Shown here in pieces: positions 23,586-32,761 of a stretch of DNA of 64,000 nt. Location of the stretch: positions 10,586,709 to 10,650,708 of the forward strand of contig CAJINV010000002.1 of NCBI GenBank assembly GCA_905178155.1. Reading direction: 5' to 3'. A model generated the notes under the pieces. It was not told where the DNA came from and ran no database searches. It was given only the letters and a program-made list of their open reading frames with translations. Origin of the DNA: Amoebophrya sp. A120 (taxonomy: Eukaryota > Sar > Dinophyceae > Syndiniales > Amoebophryaceae). Each line of letters opens with the position of its first letter. Within the stretch, counting starts at the first letter, position 1. Made by a program: the position numbers and the translations under genes.

Positions 23586-24848
23586 TCACGAAAGTTCTCG
23601 GTCACGTCCGTGACTGTTGTTATGTTCTTGTGTGTGCTGGTCTAGAATCCTCTTCACCTTCAAAAGAGCATTGGAAGCGCAATCTTCACGGAGGTCAACG
23701 TAGAACTCCATATCACGTGCATGTCGTTTCTTTACTTTATCAAGCCTCGCCCGGTGCGCGCTCTCAGGAAAATGTATCCAATAGGTCCGCCTGTTGTGCG
23801 TCTCATCGCACTCGGCTTGGGTGAGCGAGTCCGTCTTCGTAAACAACGTACGAATGTATGCACGTGGAAACAAAAAGAAGCCAAACAACTGGTTCGACAC
23901 GCTGCAATAATTCATTGCGCAGATCAGATCAAGTTCGTTTAGTTCCTGTCGGGTGAAAGATCGCTCCATTCCTCTGCCGGCCCACATTGAGAGCTTCAGC
24001 GAACGGCTTCCACCAAAGCGTGCAGCAGAGTCGACCGAGGGGACACGGTGCACGATTTTCAGATTGTCGAGGTAGCTATTGTACGTAAGCCACAGGTTGG
24101 TGTCCGGGAATGTCAAATGTAAGCCGAGCGGCTCATAAACGTTCATCTGCATCTGCTCTATTGCGCCGCACTGAACCTTTTGCGCACACGACGCCAATGC
24201 ACGAAAACCTCCGAACCAGCTGCCTAGGCTCCGCTGCGCGTGCGGCTGAAGCCAGTGTTCACGCATTCGATCGAGGACGTCAACTATTGGCATGTTCTCG
24301 GACTCGTTGAAAATGTGCGACCGCTTGTCGAGCTGCTTCAAAGCGCCACTACTTCCTCCAGCTCCCATAAAATAGGCACCGGAATCGGGCGCAACAAAAA
24401 CTTGCGGAAAACCACCGGCCTTGATTCGATGATACATGAAGAAACGTCGGTCGCCGCTCGCACTCGTTCTAACCGATCCAATCGTTGCTTTTATCGCCAA
24501 AGGCATCCAAGTGCCAGAAAGGTCTACGCCACTCTCGGAAAACTGCACTAGAGCTGTGGCCGGCCAGGCAAGGGGAAGGAAGTAGAAATGCCATCTTGGA
24601 TCGGCGTCTGCCACTGCATTCCGAAAGAATTCTCGACCACACGCAGCGACTGTTACTGGCGAAAGGGTTCCTCGCTTCGTAAGCTTCGTTAAATGCCAAC
24701 GCAGGGGCTCTGCCGGTTCATTTTTCGTCGTTCGTAGCCCCGCCACAGCGCGTGATAGGGTAGGCCGGGAGGCATCGTGCGACGACAATTTTCCAAAAAC
24801 CGCAGCCGGTTCGACTTTCATTCCGAAAGTCAGCTTTTTCCCGTACAT
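23586..24848 (-). CDS. Tandem-array paralog 1 (unknown function)
   Basis: First, leftmost member of six tandem paralogs. About 420 residues if started at the ATG at 24848. The frame is open to 24968, but that upstream part looks like the end of an intron (ATTATCCAG near 24900), so a further 5' exon (perhaps around 25066-25266) is possible. It carries all family landmarks: DPRWHFYFLPLAWPATALVQ (about residues 80-100), a W-x-P-x-x-x-K segment (TWMPLAIKAT), VFVAPDSGAYF, QMQMNVYEPLGL, VHRVPS, LDLICAMNYC, FGFFLFPRAYI, YWIHFPESAHRARLDKVKKR, and DMEFYVDL near the C-terminus. This copy is the most divergent, with TRQE in place of SxAE before the LDL motif. No known family is recognisable by eye. Confidence 0.75.
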   Translation of the reverse strand: MYGKKLTFGMKVEPAAVFGKLSSHDASRPTLSRAVAGLRTTKNEPAEPLRWHLTKLTKRGTLSPVTVAACGREFFRNAVADADPRWHFYFLPLAWPATALVQFSESGVDLSGTWMPLAIKATIGSVRTSASGDRRFFMYHRIKAGGFPQVFVAPDSGAYFMGAGGSSGALKQLDKRSHIFNESENMPIVDVLDRMREHWLQPHAQRSLGSWFGGFRALASCAQKVQCGAIEQMQMNVYEPLGLHLTFPDTNLWLTYNSYLDNLKIVHRVPSVDSAARFGGSRSLKLSMWAGRGMERSFTRQELNELDLICAMNYCSVSNQLFGFFLFPRAYIRTLFTKTDSLTQAECDETHNRRTYWIHFPESAHRARLDKVKKRHARDMEFYVDLREDCASNALLKVKRILDQHTQEHNNSHGRDRELS

Positions 24849-25266
24849 GGTCGAAAGTGGCGTTGACGTTGCTACTGAAAGACGCCAGCGACTCTGGAAC
24901 TGGATAATTAGTATATCAATGTGCTTGTTGCGTATTGTGATACTAAAACTGTGGTTCTCGTGGCTCACAACATCACCTTGCGTTTTCGTCCAACACGCTA
25001 CCTAACCCAATGCAGCGCCTCAGCAGTCACTACGTCTAGATGTTGTGACATACTTACTTACACAAAAAGTCAAAATACTCCTCTCCGCGCAAGAGGCAAA
25101 AGGTAGCGTCGCTCTGCAACATCAAGTGCAACTCAAACAATTTCAGCTGCGCTTCGTCTTTACTCTCTCCCGCACGTGTGTCAGCTAATCGTGTAGACCG
25201 CCGAAGTACTCCAGGGCTTCGCCTTCGGCAACAGTTGGCCGATTTTGGGCAACCCGTATGACTCAC
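24849..25266. other. Spacer between array genes 1 and 2, possible 5' exon of gene 1
   Basis: A strong donor (GTAAGTAAG near 25059-25051) closes an open frame at about 25066-25266, and an acceptor lies near 24903. This could be an untranslated or coding first exon of array gene 1. The frame has no ATG in good position, so this is tentative. Confidence 0.35.
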
Positions 25267-26607
25267 CTATGTTGGAACTCTTTTACCTGATCGCGAATAC
25301 TGGTCTAAAAATTTGCGCACTTTCTGAAGAGCTCCGTCAACTTGAAGGTCGACATAGAACTCCATATCGTGCACAATGCGGTCTCTGACTCCCTCCATCT
25401 TTGCTGCATGCGCATCTTCCGGAAAATACAGCCAGTAGGCACGCCGGCACTGCGTCCCATCTGGAAGCCTCGGGCCAAGGATCCGCAGCAAATGCTCCGT
25501 GGGAAACATGTAGAAGCCCCGAAGCTCGTCATTTTCGTGGAAGTAGTTCAGGGCAAAGATGAAATCGACTGTCTGCATCTCGGCGACGGAGTAGGGGCGG
25601 GTGGCTGGCGATTTTGAAGGATGCGTTGTCGTGACGCGCAGGGCGCGACCGTATTGCGGCAAACGCGCTGATGGTACTCGGTGGAGAGCGCGCGCAGAAT
25701 CAACATAACTGTTGAAAAACCGCAGCGACGCGTCATCTGGGAACGTCAGACTGATTCCGAGTGGCCCGTAAACTTTCTCCTGCATGTTTGCAATAGCGCC
25801 ACAGAAAACGGCCTGACGTGCGGAGGCCAGCATCCCGCTGCAGAAAAATCGGAACCAATCTGATTTTGTACGCAGTTGCATTTGGACTCGCTCGTGGTGA
25901 AGTGCAGTTATGATCTCCGGAATCGTGACACGTTCAGATTCGCCAATAAGACGAAAACGCTCTTCTCCTTGCGTGTGAGCTGAACTGGGCACCGTGAAGA
26001 ATATGTTTGAGTGCGGAGCAACGAGAACGTAAGGGAACGGACGCTTCCTGATGTCGTGGTACAAGAACTTTCGTTCTGAGGAAGTATAAGCCTTTAGTGT
26101 ATCTGGGCCAGATTTTACTTTCGACGTCGTTTTCACAACGACAGGGAACCACGCACTTGGTCGCAATTGCCCTTCTTCGACATATTGCACCAAAGCAGAC
26201 GCCGGCCAATGGTGCGGCAACGGAAAAAAAGTCCATCGCGGGTCGACGTTGCGTACGGCCTTTGTCAAAAAATGTAGCCCGGTCTCCGCTACCATTATGG
26301 ATTCACAGGCTCGTTCGCTTGCTCGAAGACTAACGTCAGAGTCGGTGTCTCCTGAGGACGAAATTTTGATTTGCTGGTTTAGGAGACCTGGTGCTCCGCT
26401 GTCCGCGACATCCAAAATTGTTGCCGACCTTTCAGTTGCTGCCAACGCTTTCATGCTGTGCTCTCCTCTCAAATGAGACAATGCGTGAAGTCTACGTGGA
26501 GCATTACTTCGTTGCGGGACGCCCGCCCAACATGGACGCGTGCGCAGCAACGAAAGATCCCCCCGCGATTGCACAGGCGCTATGCTGCCAAGGCGTGACG
26601 CTATCAT
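25267..26607 (-). CDS. Tandem-array paralog 2 (unknown function, mitochondrial-type N-terminus)
   Basis: About 446 residues, single exon, ATG at 26607. The first 45 residues lack acidic residues except one and are rich in Arg, Ser and Leu, as in a mitochondrial presequence. Family landmarks follow: DPRWTFFPLPHHWPASALVQ, SAWFPVVVKTT, a Tyr/His pair in FLYHDI, VLVAPHSNIFF, FCGAIANMQEKVYGPLGI, LHRVPSARLP, RPYSVAEMQTVDFIFALNY, LRGFYMFP, CRRAYWLYFPEDAHAAKMEG, DMEFYVDL. A GTGAGT follows the stop codon directly, so a 3'-untranslated intron is possible. Function unknown; see findings for the weak resemblance of two segments to PD-(D/E)XK-type folds. Confidence 0.82.
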   Translation of the reverse strand: MIASRLGSIAPVQSRGDLSLLRTRPCWAGVPQRSNAPRRLHALSHLRGEHSMKALAATERSATILDVADSGAPGLLNQQIKISSSGDTDSDVSLRASERACESIMVAETGLHFLTKAVRNVDPRWTFFPLPHHWPASALVQYVEEGQLRPSAWFPVVVKTTSKVKSGPDTLKAYTSSERKFLYHDIRKRPFPYVLVAPHSNIFFTVPSSAHTQGEERFRLIGESERVTIPEIITALHHERVQMQLRTKSDWFRFFCSGMLASARQAVFCGAIANMQEKVYGPLGISLTFPDDASLRFFNSYVDSARALHRVPSARLPQYGRALRVTTTHPSKSPATRPYSVAEMQTVDFIFALNYFHENDELRGFYMFPTEHLLRILGPRLPDGTQCRRAYWLYFPEDAHAAKMEGVRDRIVHDMEFYVDLQVDGALQKVRKFLDQYSRSGKRVPT

Positions 26608-27178
26608 CTTAGTTTGTTGATGTTCGCTGGAATCTTTATGTGCTCGAGACGAGCAGGAAAGATTCCCTCAATCAAAAGGAACCGCGGACATCCGCTTTCG
26701 AAACTGGGTGCTGCTGCTGCTCCTGCTCCTTGACCTACAGAAAACCGACTTTATCGTAGTGCGTCTACAGGATGAATTAGAATTACTTACCTGATCCCAA
26801 CCAGATTAAAATCATTGGAAAAGTGTTTAGCTCATTGATCTAGATCTTTTGGTCGTGGTTAAAAAGCATACTTATAAAATGCTCCCGCTGCTGGTGCTGC
26901 GATACTGCGAGACAATACCTCCCACAGGTTTTAACGGACAGGCGAGACGTAACTTCAGATTTCGTGTCAGATCCGGCCTAGACAAACGGGCCTCGCTGCA
27001 ATATTCTCGTTCTGTCCTCGATCATTTCGTCACTTCTTTCCTTTCCCTCTGCCCCTTTTCGTTTTCTTTACTGTTGGTCAATCCTCATTGCTCCACGAAC
27101 TCCTGTCGCTGAGCGAACGATTATTTTCTTTTGCATCTGCTGTCACTTCTGTGCGAAAGCCAATACAACAGTGCTTCA
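26608..27178. other. Spacer between array genes 2 and 3
   Basis: No gene seen. About 27035-27115 shows a weak, decayed match to the tail of the Lys-rich gene at 34593 (pyrimidine tract, then GGTC…CGAACT), like the clearer copies at 28928 and 31000. Confidence 0.45.
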
Positions 27179-28450
27179 TCATTCTTGTTGCGGGCGCCAG
27201 GAGCTGTCCAGGATCCTTTGAACTTTCGCAACAAGATCTCCGTCGTTCTCACTGTCTTTCAGGTCAATGTAAAATTCCATATCGCGGGCGACGCGATCCT
27301 TAACGTCGCGAGCTCTTGCACGGTGCGCCTCCTCGGGAAAGTATGCCCAGTAGGATCGCCTGCAGTGCGGCACATTGTGGTCCTTTTTTGTCAGCAATGG
27401 AAGTAAGTGGGCCCTGGGGAAAAGGAAGAATCCCCGAAGAGCCTGGGAACGCATGTCAAAATTGAGTGCGCAGACGAAGTCGAGGGATGCGACCTCCGCG
27501 AGTAAATAGGGGCGGTCGCTGTCCTTACCGCACGACGTTGTGAACTTCAAAACACTTCCAACGTGATGCGGATTACACGACGCAATGCGATGCAGAATTC
27601 TGTAATCGCCGACTGTTGTGTTATGCACCCGATTTAAAGATGACTCCGGAAAGGCCAACTCCAGACCAAGTTTTGCGTAAACCATGCTCTGCAACTGTAA
27701 AAGAGCATTGCAAAATGCGGCCTGGCGTGGAGACGCAAGCATTGTTTGCTGAAAAATGTGGAACCAGGCGGATTTGCTTCTCAATGCGCCGGTCTGCCAT
27801 TCATTCTGCATGCGATCCAACAAATCAAGAAGCGGCGTGCGTTGGGCATCGGCGAATTCCGTGAACCGCGGATGCTGCAAGGCGCCTGATGTTCTGGACG
27901 GGACCACGAAAAATGCGTTCGACTCAAGACCAACACAGATCTGGAAGAACGGCACGCAATTGATGCGGAATTTGAAAAACCGTGTCCCCTCGTCAGCGCC
28001 AAGCCGCTTTGCACGTGCTGCTGTCCGCACGAGAAGTGGCAACCAACAGTCGTCGCTACTCCCGTCGCAAAATTGAACCAAATAAGAGGCTGGCCAACCA
28101 CACGGAAGTGGGTAGAACTTCCAACGTGAATCAGTGTCCTCGATAGCTTGCCGCAACAGCTGCCTTCCCGAGAAAGCTATTGCAAGAGTCTGTCCTCCTC
28201 GCCGTTGAACATCGTGCTTCGGATCTACGCGCCCACATCCAGCTTCGTCAGACTGCGTGCCACGCCTACTTACAGCAATTTGTGCATCGGTCGACTGGTA
28301 CCTCCGCTCGCGGCCCGTGATTATACTTTGTCGTTCCGCCGCTGAAGTGGGATAGCAGCTCGGCCTGCTTGGCGCGAACAATGTATCCCGAAAAAATCGT
28401 CCCGGTTGTACCCGCAGTCTGCGGCTGAAGCCAGAGCATAATGGCCCCAT
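27179..28450 (-). CDS. Tandem-array paralog 3 (unknown function, mitochondrial-type N-terminus)
   Basis: About 423 residues, single exon. ATG at 28450 is used because the codon six bases upstream is GTG. The N-terminus is a textbook mitochondrial presequence: Arg-rich, Ser/Phe-rich, no acid until RQSIITGRERRYQS, whose RRYQS resembles a processing site. Family landmarks: DSRWKFYPLPCGWPASYLVQ, CWLPLLVRTA (Arg where most copies have Lys), ICVGLESNAFFVVP, FCNALLQLQSMVYAKLGL, LHRIAS, RPYLLAEVASLDFVCALNF, LRGFFLFPRAHLLPLL, CRRSYWAYFPEEAHRARARD, DMEFYIDL. Sequence between landmarks diverges strongly from its neighbours, so the duplications are not recent. Confidence 0.82.
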   Translation of the reverse strand: MGPLCSGFSRRLRVQPGRFFRDTLFAPSRPSCYPTSAAERQSIITGRERRYQSTDAQIAVSRRGTQSDEAGCGRVDPKHDVQRRGGQTLAIAFSGRQLLRQAIEDTDSRWKFYPLPCGWPASYLVQFCDGSSDDCWLPLLVRTAARAKRLGADEGTRFFKFRINCVPFFQICVGLESNAFFVVPSRTSGALQHPRFTEFADAQRTPLLDLLDRMQNEWQTGALRSKSAWFHIFQQTMLASPRQAAFCNALLQLQSMVYAKLGLELAFPESSLNRVHNTTVGDYRILHRIASCNPHHVGSVLKFTTSCGKDSDRPYLLAEVASLDFVCALNFDMRSQALRGFFLFPRAHLLPLLTKKDHNVPHCRRSYWAYFPEEAHRARARDVKDRVARDMEFYIDLKDSENDGDLVAKVQRILDSSWRPQQE

Positions 28451-28927
28451 AGCCACTTGTCAGTTTCCGTCCGTACGAGGCAGCAAATAGAAGACCAAGA
28501 GAAACATGGGTGACATTTCTATTTCACAGCGACAAATTTACATATATCATCTAGACACATCTTTATCTTTCATGATCTCCTCTCTTTCCTGGTTCCATTC
28601 GCTCCTTGACGCTCTGCGCACAGAAAGTTGACGCCCCAGCCTACCGAATCACTCCCTCTCAAGTGGGTCCTCGCCTCATTCGCGAATTCATATTGCGTGC
28701 CTGACACACTAAGAAACGCGGCCTTGATCTTCGACGTGTCCACTACCTTTTGAATCTGTGGGGATCGATGAACTGACGTCAGTTGTCCATGGGTCGCTTT
28801 TCATTTCAGCAGTTGCAAGATCGTTTGCAAAAAACCTAAACCTCAGGTGCGTATGGTGTGGTTCGTTTCGCAGAAAAATCATATCTTCTCTATATCCACC
28901 ACAGCGCAAAGGGTGCACGCAAATTTT
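28451..28927. other. Spacer between array genes 3 and 4
   Basis: AT-rich with no credible frame; presumably the array gene 3 promoter and part of the 3' region of array gene 4. Confidence 0.5.
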
Positions 28928-29033
28928 TCACTTCTTTCCCTTCCCTTTTCCCTTTTTCTTCTTTCCTTTTTTCTTACCTTTCCTCCCGCCCGGTCCGTCG
29001 TCGTCGCTTGATAAAATACTGCTTCCTTCGTCC
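28928..29033 (-). pseudogene. Detached copy of the tail of the Lys-rich gene, behind array gene 4
   Basis: Near-identical over about 100 bases to 34595-34700, the last codons of the Lys/Ser/Asp-rich gene: the same pyrimidine run followed by CGGTCCGTCGTCGTCGC, which on the minus strand encodes the Ser-Asp-Asp-Asp-Gly-Pro-Gly-Gly-Lys tail. It begins only about 15-25 bases beyond the stop codon of array gene 4 and is not in its frame. No other part of the Lys-rich gene accompanies it. I read it as a duplication remnant in the 3' flank. Confidence 0.8.
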
Positions 29034-29048
29034 TTTTTCTATCGTGTA

Positions 29049-30446
29049 CTAGGTGCCTTCCAAAATTCGACGAAGTTTCTGCAACTGATTGCCATCTCTT
29101 TCTTCCAAGTCGATGTAAAACTCGAGATCGCTGGGTATCCGCTTCTTCACTTCGTCAGACCGCGCACGATGGGAATCCTCCGGAAAATATACCCAGTAGG
29201 TAGGTTTACAGTGGTCATTCTTACTCGGAGATGGTGCAAAACGCGTCACCAAATAAGAGCGCGGAAAGAAGAAAAATCCTCGCACTTCATTCGCCTCCCT
29301 GCAATAGTTGACTCCACATACAAAGTCGAGTGCTTGCAACTCAGCGAGCGAATAAGGGCGAACGCCCGAGTCAGTCGTGGTCGTTCCGGTCGTAAGAGTC
29401 AGGGCTCGTCCAGCATAATGTGAAACAGGTGAAGCAACCCTGTGAAGAACTTTTCGGCCATTTACAACAGTGTTGTGTGCGGTTTGAGCGCGCCGATACG
29501 TGACTTCTGCGCCGAGTGGTCCGTACACTTTGTCTTGCATCTGGATCATTGCACGGCAAAAGGTAGCTGTTTTTCCAGAAAGGGTGCCCATCCTTTCGAG
29601 AAAGCTGCGATACCATTCTCCTTTTCCTCGGACGCTGCCGCCTTGCCACTCGTTTTGTAGACGCCGTACGAGTTCGCGTGCACCCACTTGCTCCGACTCG
29701 TTAAACCAGTAGGTTTTGGTATTATCAGTCGTAGCCTTTCTGCGCCGTACTCCACGTGCAGGGGAATCGACAAAAAACATACCTGGAAGCGGCCCGACGA
29801 AGATCTGCAGATGTGGCAGCTCATTCACCCGATTGTAGACGAAAACTCGCTTGTCCGATGGCATTTCCATGGACCTTGGGTCGACCTTCGCAAGCTTTTT
29901 TTTGTTTCGATCGTAGGTTTGAAAAGTTGTTTTCAACGATAGTGGGAACCACGAATCGCACTCAGAATGCAGTTCAGCTTCCTGATATTGAACCAAAAAA
30001 GTTGCCGGCCACTGATACGGCAGTGGATAGAAATGCCAAGCCGAATCGAGCCCTTTCACAGCAGAGAGAAATATCCGCGCTCCTGCTTCGGCTATCTCAA
30101 CCGGCGACTCGCGTCGGGCAGAACTGCCTTCTTCGAGAGTTCCACTTAGTCGAGTCTCAGCAGGTGAAGTGACCAGAATGCTGCGCGGTTCTTCTTCTTT
30201 GTCATCCTGAAGCGCCGTAGAAGCGTGTAAACAACGACGATCTAAAAAGCGGCACAGCGGTAGACGCTCTCGTATCGATTTCATCTCATGTTGTCGCTGC
30301 GATTGTCCGTCGCGGGTCCTGACATATGGTAAATTGGGTTCGGATGGGATAGTAGTAAGCCATCGCGACCTAGAAGCACGTGTCGGTAAAGCGCGACTTC
30401 CTGGCACCGACGCAGCGGTGGTTACACGCATTCCTTGCAGGGCCAT
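29049..30446 (-). CDS. Tandem-array paralog 4 (unknown function, mitochondrial-type N-terminus)
   Basis: About 465 residues, single exon. ATG at 30446 is preferred over one 135 bases upstream because it begins an Arg/Ser/Ala/Thr-rich presequence ending SRSRWLTTIPSE. Landmarks: DSAWHFYPLPYQWPATFLVQ, DSWFPLSLKTT, a longer loop (RNKKKLAKVDPR) than in other copies, IFVGPLPGMFFV, FCRAMIQMQDKVYGPLG, LHRVASP, RPYSLAELQALDFVCGVNYC, VRGFFFFPRSYLV, YWVYFPEDSHRARSDEVKKR, DLEFYIDL. The stop is followed within about 25 bases by a detached copy of the Lys-rich gene's tail. Confidence 0.82.
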   Translation of the reverse strand: MALQGMRVTTAASVPGSRALPTRASRSRWLTTIPSEPNLPYVRTRDGQSQRQHEMKSIRERLPLCRFLDRRCLHASTALQDDKEEEPRSILVTSPAETRLSGTLEEGSSARRESPVEIAEAGARIFLSAVKGLDSAWHFYPLPYQWPATFLVQYQEAELHSECDSWFPLSLKTTFQTYDRNKKKLAKVDPRSMEMPSDKRVFVYNRVNELPHLQIFVGPLPGMFFVDSPARGVRRRKATTDNTKTYWFNESEQVGARELVRRLQNEWQGGSVRGKGEWYRSFLERMGTLSGKTATFCRAMIQMQDKVYGPLGAEVTYRRAQTAHNTVVNGRKVLHRVASPVSHYAGRALTLTTGTTTTDSGVRPYSLAELQALDFVCGVNYCREANEVRGFFFFPRSYLVTRFAPSPSKNDHCKPTYWVYFPEDSHRARSDEVKKRIPSDLEFYIDLEERDGNQLQKLRRILEGT

Positions 30447-30999
30447 TTTGTGTTTGGTCCTTGATAGAAAAAAAGTATGTGTGTCCTTGGCCAAAATGCA
30501 GCTACGAAAAAGATCGGGTCTGTGCAGTTCAGCTAGATCAACGAATTGACTTCGCCTAAAGTGACACGCATCCATCAGCATACCCTCGACCTCGGAATTT
30601 CCCGTCTCTCATCTTATCACGGGAAAACGAAAAATAAAGCACACGCGGGTGCCCCCATGTACCTATATTGTAAAGCAAAAGTTGTGATCAGGTCTTTGCT
30701 GCGTCGAGAAAGTTGCGACGCACTTAATTGCCTCGCTTCGCGTTGACTGCTACTGTTCGTCAAATGCAACTCTTCCATATGCTACAGTGGATACGGATAA
30801 GAACATTTCATTGTCAACTGAAGTAGGAAAAGTGCCGTACTAGGACCTCGATGTACTACCCACGAATCATCGTAGCGAGAGCTCGCTTCTTCCATGGGTT
30901 AGTTTCTCTTTCGCAAACAAACCATTCAGCCGAGATAGATTCACTTTCGCAGTCAATGTCGAACCACTATTGGTCTACAAAAAAACGAAGAAATATTCT
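30447..30999. other. Spacer between array genes 4 and 5
   Basis: Contains the 5' extension of the gene 4 frame (to 30581), which I treat as untranslated. Otherwise no gene seen. Confidence 0.5.
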
Positions 31000-31102
31000 A
31001 TTTCTTCCCTTTCCCTTAACCCTTTTTCGTTTTTCCTTTTTTCTTCCATTTTTTCCCGCCCGGTCCGTCATCGTCGCTCGATGAACTACTAGACTCCTCG
31101 TC
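31000..31102 (-). pseudogene. Detached copy of the tail of the Lys-rich gene, behind array gene 5
   Basis: Matches 34595-34700 closely: pyrimidine tract, then GGTCCGTCATCGTCGCTCGA and TGAACTACTAG/CTCCTCGTC blocks shared with the intact gene. It lies about 25 bases beyond the stop of array gene 5, the same position as the copy behind array gene 4. It shares more of the Ser/Asp-encoding part with the intact gene than the copy at 28928 does, so the two copies decayed separately. Confidence 0.82.
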
Positions 31103-31125
31103 TCTCAATCATCAAAAAAGACGAC

Positions 31126-32487
31126 TCACTGTGAAGTAACTGTAGCTGAAGTAGACTGGTAGTCGCTTATGATTTGTCGCAGCTTCACTAGAGGATCCGA
31201 GCCAGGCTCCCGAAGGTTCACATAAAACTTCAGGTCTTCACTTAAACGCTTTTTGACGTGTTCGAGCTTTGCGCGGTGGCCGTCTTCTGGAAAATACAAC
31301 CACATAGTGCACTTGCATTTATCAGCTTTACCTTCACCCCCAGAAAATAATGCTGCTGCATACCATTTTGGAAAAAAATAAAAGCCATCGAGCTGATGAG
31401 ACGTTACGCAGTAGTTCAACGCGCACAAGAAATCGAGGCTGTTCATTTCTGTGGAGGAGTAGGGCCTTTTCGCTTGCGACTCCGATGTAGCGGTTACAGA
31501 CAATGGTCGAGCTCCACGGTCCCGCACAGTTTGCGCGTTCGCGATGCGATGCAGCACTTTGAAATTTCCAACAGTTGCATTGTGAGAACCCGCACTTCGT
31601 AACGAAGAATTCGGAAACGAGACATCAAGTCCCAAAGGACCGTAGACGTGGAGTTGCATTTGGATTAAAGCACGACAATAAGCAGCTCGCGTGCCACGCA
31701 CAAGACACTCGTCATGGAAAAAAGCAAACCAGTCACAACGACTTCGTAGGTTCCTCTCCGCCTCCTGGTACTTCGCAAGCATCTCGCCCAAAATGTCGTC
31801 TAGTCCCACCTGATCCGCATCCGAAAATGACAAGAAGTGCTGCGCTCCAGTATTTTGCTGTTTCTCCGAATCCGAAGAATGTCGGCCGGCCGGAATCATG
31901 AAAAATTTACTTGATTCGAGCGCGACGAACACCTGCAGAAAGGGATGGCTTCTGCCATTTCCCTGTGGCAACCGAAAGAAAAAACGCTCTTTCTCGACAA
32001 TTTTCCGGGTGTCCGGTGGTGACGTCTGGCCACATTTCAACCGTCGACCATTTGAAGTCAAACTCCCGGCTGTAGTTGTCCGAAGGACGATAGGTAACCA
32101 GTTGTCCACAAGCCCGTCTGCGTGTCTCGCGCGATGCTGCACTAGAAATGTAGCAGGCCATTGCCACGGGAGCGGGTAGAAATGCCAACAAGGATCGACA
32201 TCCGCGATGGCCGCGCAGAAAAGCTCCTTCCCAAGTTCGGCTATAGCAAGGGGCGAGTACCGTGGTGCACAATGCAATTTCTCCTTGGATGCAGCATGCC
32301 GGACGAGCATTCCCTGTTGTAAACGATCAGCTTCGGCAGTAGATGCATCTCCTTCCGGGAGAGACGATTGGGCTTGGTAACGCAATTGCGTGGCGACCGT
32401 TCGACGAAGATCTAGTCGGTGTCGAACACGCAACAGTCCCGACGCGCGGCACCGTTGCGATATGTCCCAGACACGGTGCGGAATCAT
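31126..32487 (-). CDS. Tandem-array paralog 5 (unknown function, mitochondrial-type N-terminus)
   Basis: About 453 residues, single exon, ATG at 32487. The N-terminus is Arg/Leu-rich with few acids (presequence-like, to about residue 40). Landmarks: DPCWHFYPLPWQWPATFLVQ, DNWLPIVLRTT, FLQVFVALESSKFFMIP, YCRALIQMQLHVYGPLGL, LHRIAN, RPYSSTEMNSLDFLCALNYC, LDGFYFFPKWY, CKCTMWLYFPEDGHRAKLEHVKKR, DLKFYVNL. The final acidic motif is altered (DLKFYVNL rather than DMEFYIDL), and the landmark Asp-Arg-Arg region is longer. Function unknown. Confidence 0.82.
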   Translation of the reverse strand: MIPHRVWDISQRCRASGLLRVRHRLDLRRTVATQLRYQAQSSLPEGDASTAEADRLQQGMLVRHAASKEKLHCAPRYSPLAIAELGKELFCAAIADVDPCWHFYPLPWQWPATFLVQHRARHADGLVDNWLPIVLRTTTAGSLTSNGRRLKCGQTSPPDTRKIVEKERFFFRLPQGNGRSHPFLQVFVALESSKFFMIPAGRHSSDSEKQQNTGAQHFLSFSDADQVGLDDILGEMLAKYQEAERNLRSRCDWFAFFHDECLVRGTRAAYCRALIQMQLHVYGPLGLDVSFPNSSLRSAGSHNATVGNFKVLHRIANAQTVRDRGARPLSVTATSESQAKRPYSSTEMNSLDFLCALNYCVTSHQLDGFYFFPKWYAAALFSGGEGKADKCKCTMWLYFPEDGHRAKLEHVKKRLSEDLKFYVNLREPGSDPLVKLRQIISDYQSTSATVTSQ

Positions 32488-32761
32488 GTTCTTCGAACTT
32501 CTCGTATGCGGAACATCAGAATCAGAACACTGACAAGGGACTATGCAGCGCGATCACGGACCGACTGCTCCAACAGATCATCAATCCGTTTTAGCGCCTC
32601 TCAGCAGCACTCGACATTCTCCCTCCTTCGCTAGGGATTCATTCTGGTGTAGTCTGAGTCTGAGGAACAAAACTACGAATACCAGGTTTGCGCTGCACGG
32701 CTCGCACCATAACGGCAGGCTAGCACTCCAGTGCGTCGCACAACCCCAATTTTTACCATCT

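Noticed and set aside
28758-29423. Plus-strand frame of 221 codons
   Set aside because: Built from the pyrimidine tract of the Lys-rich tail copy and the antisense of array gene 4.
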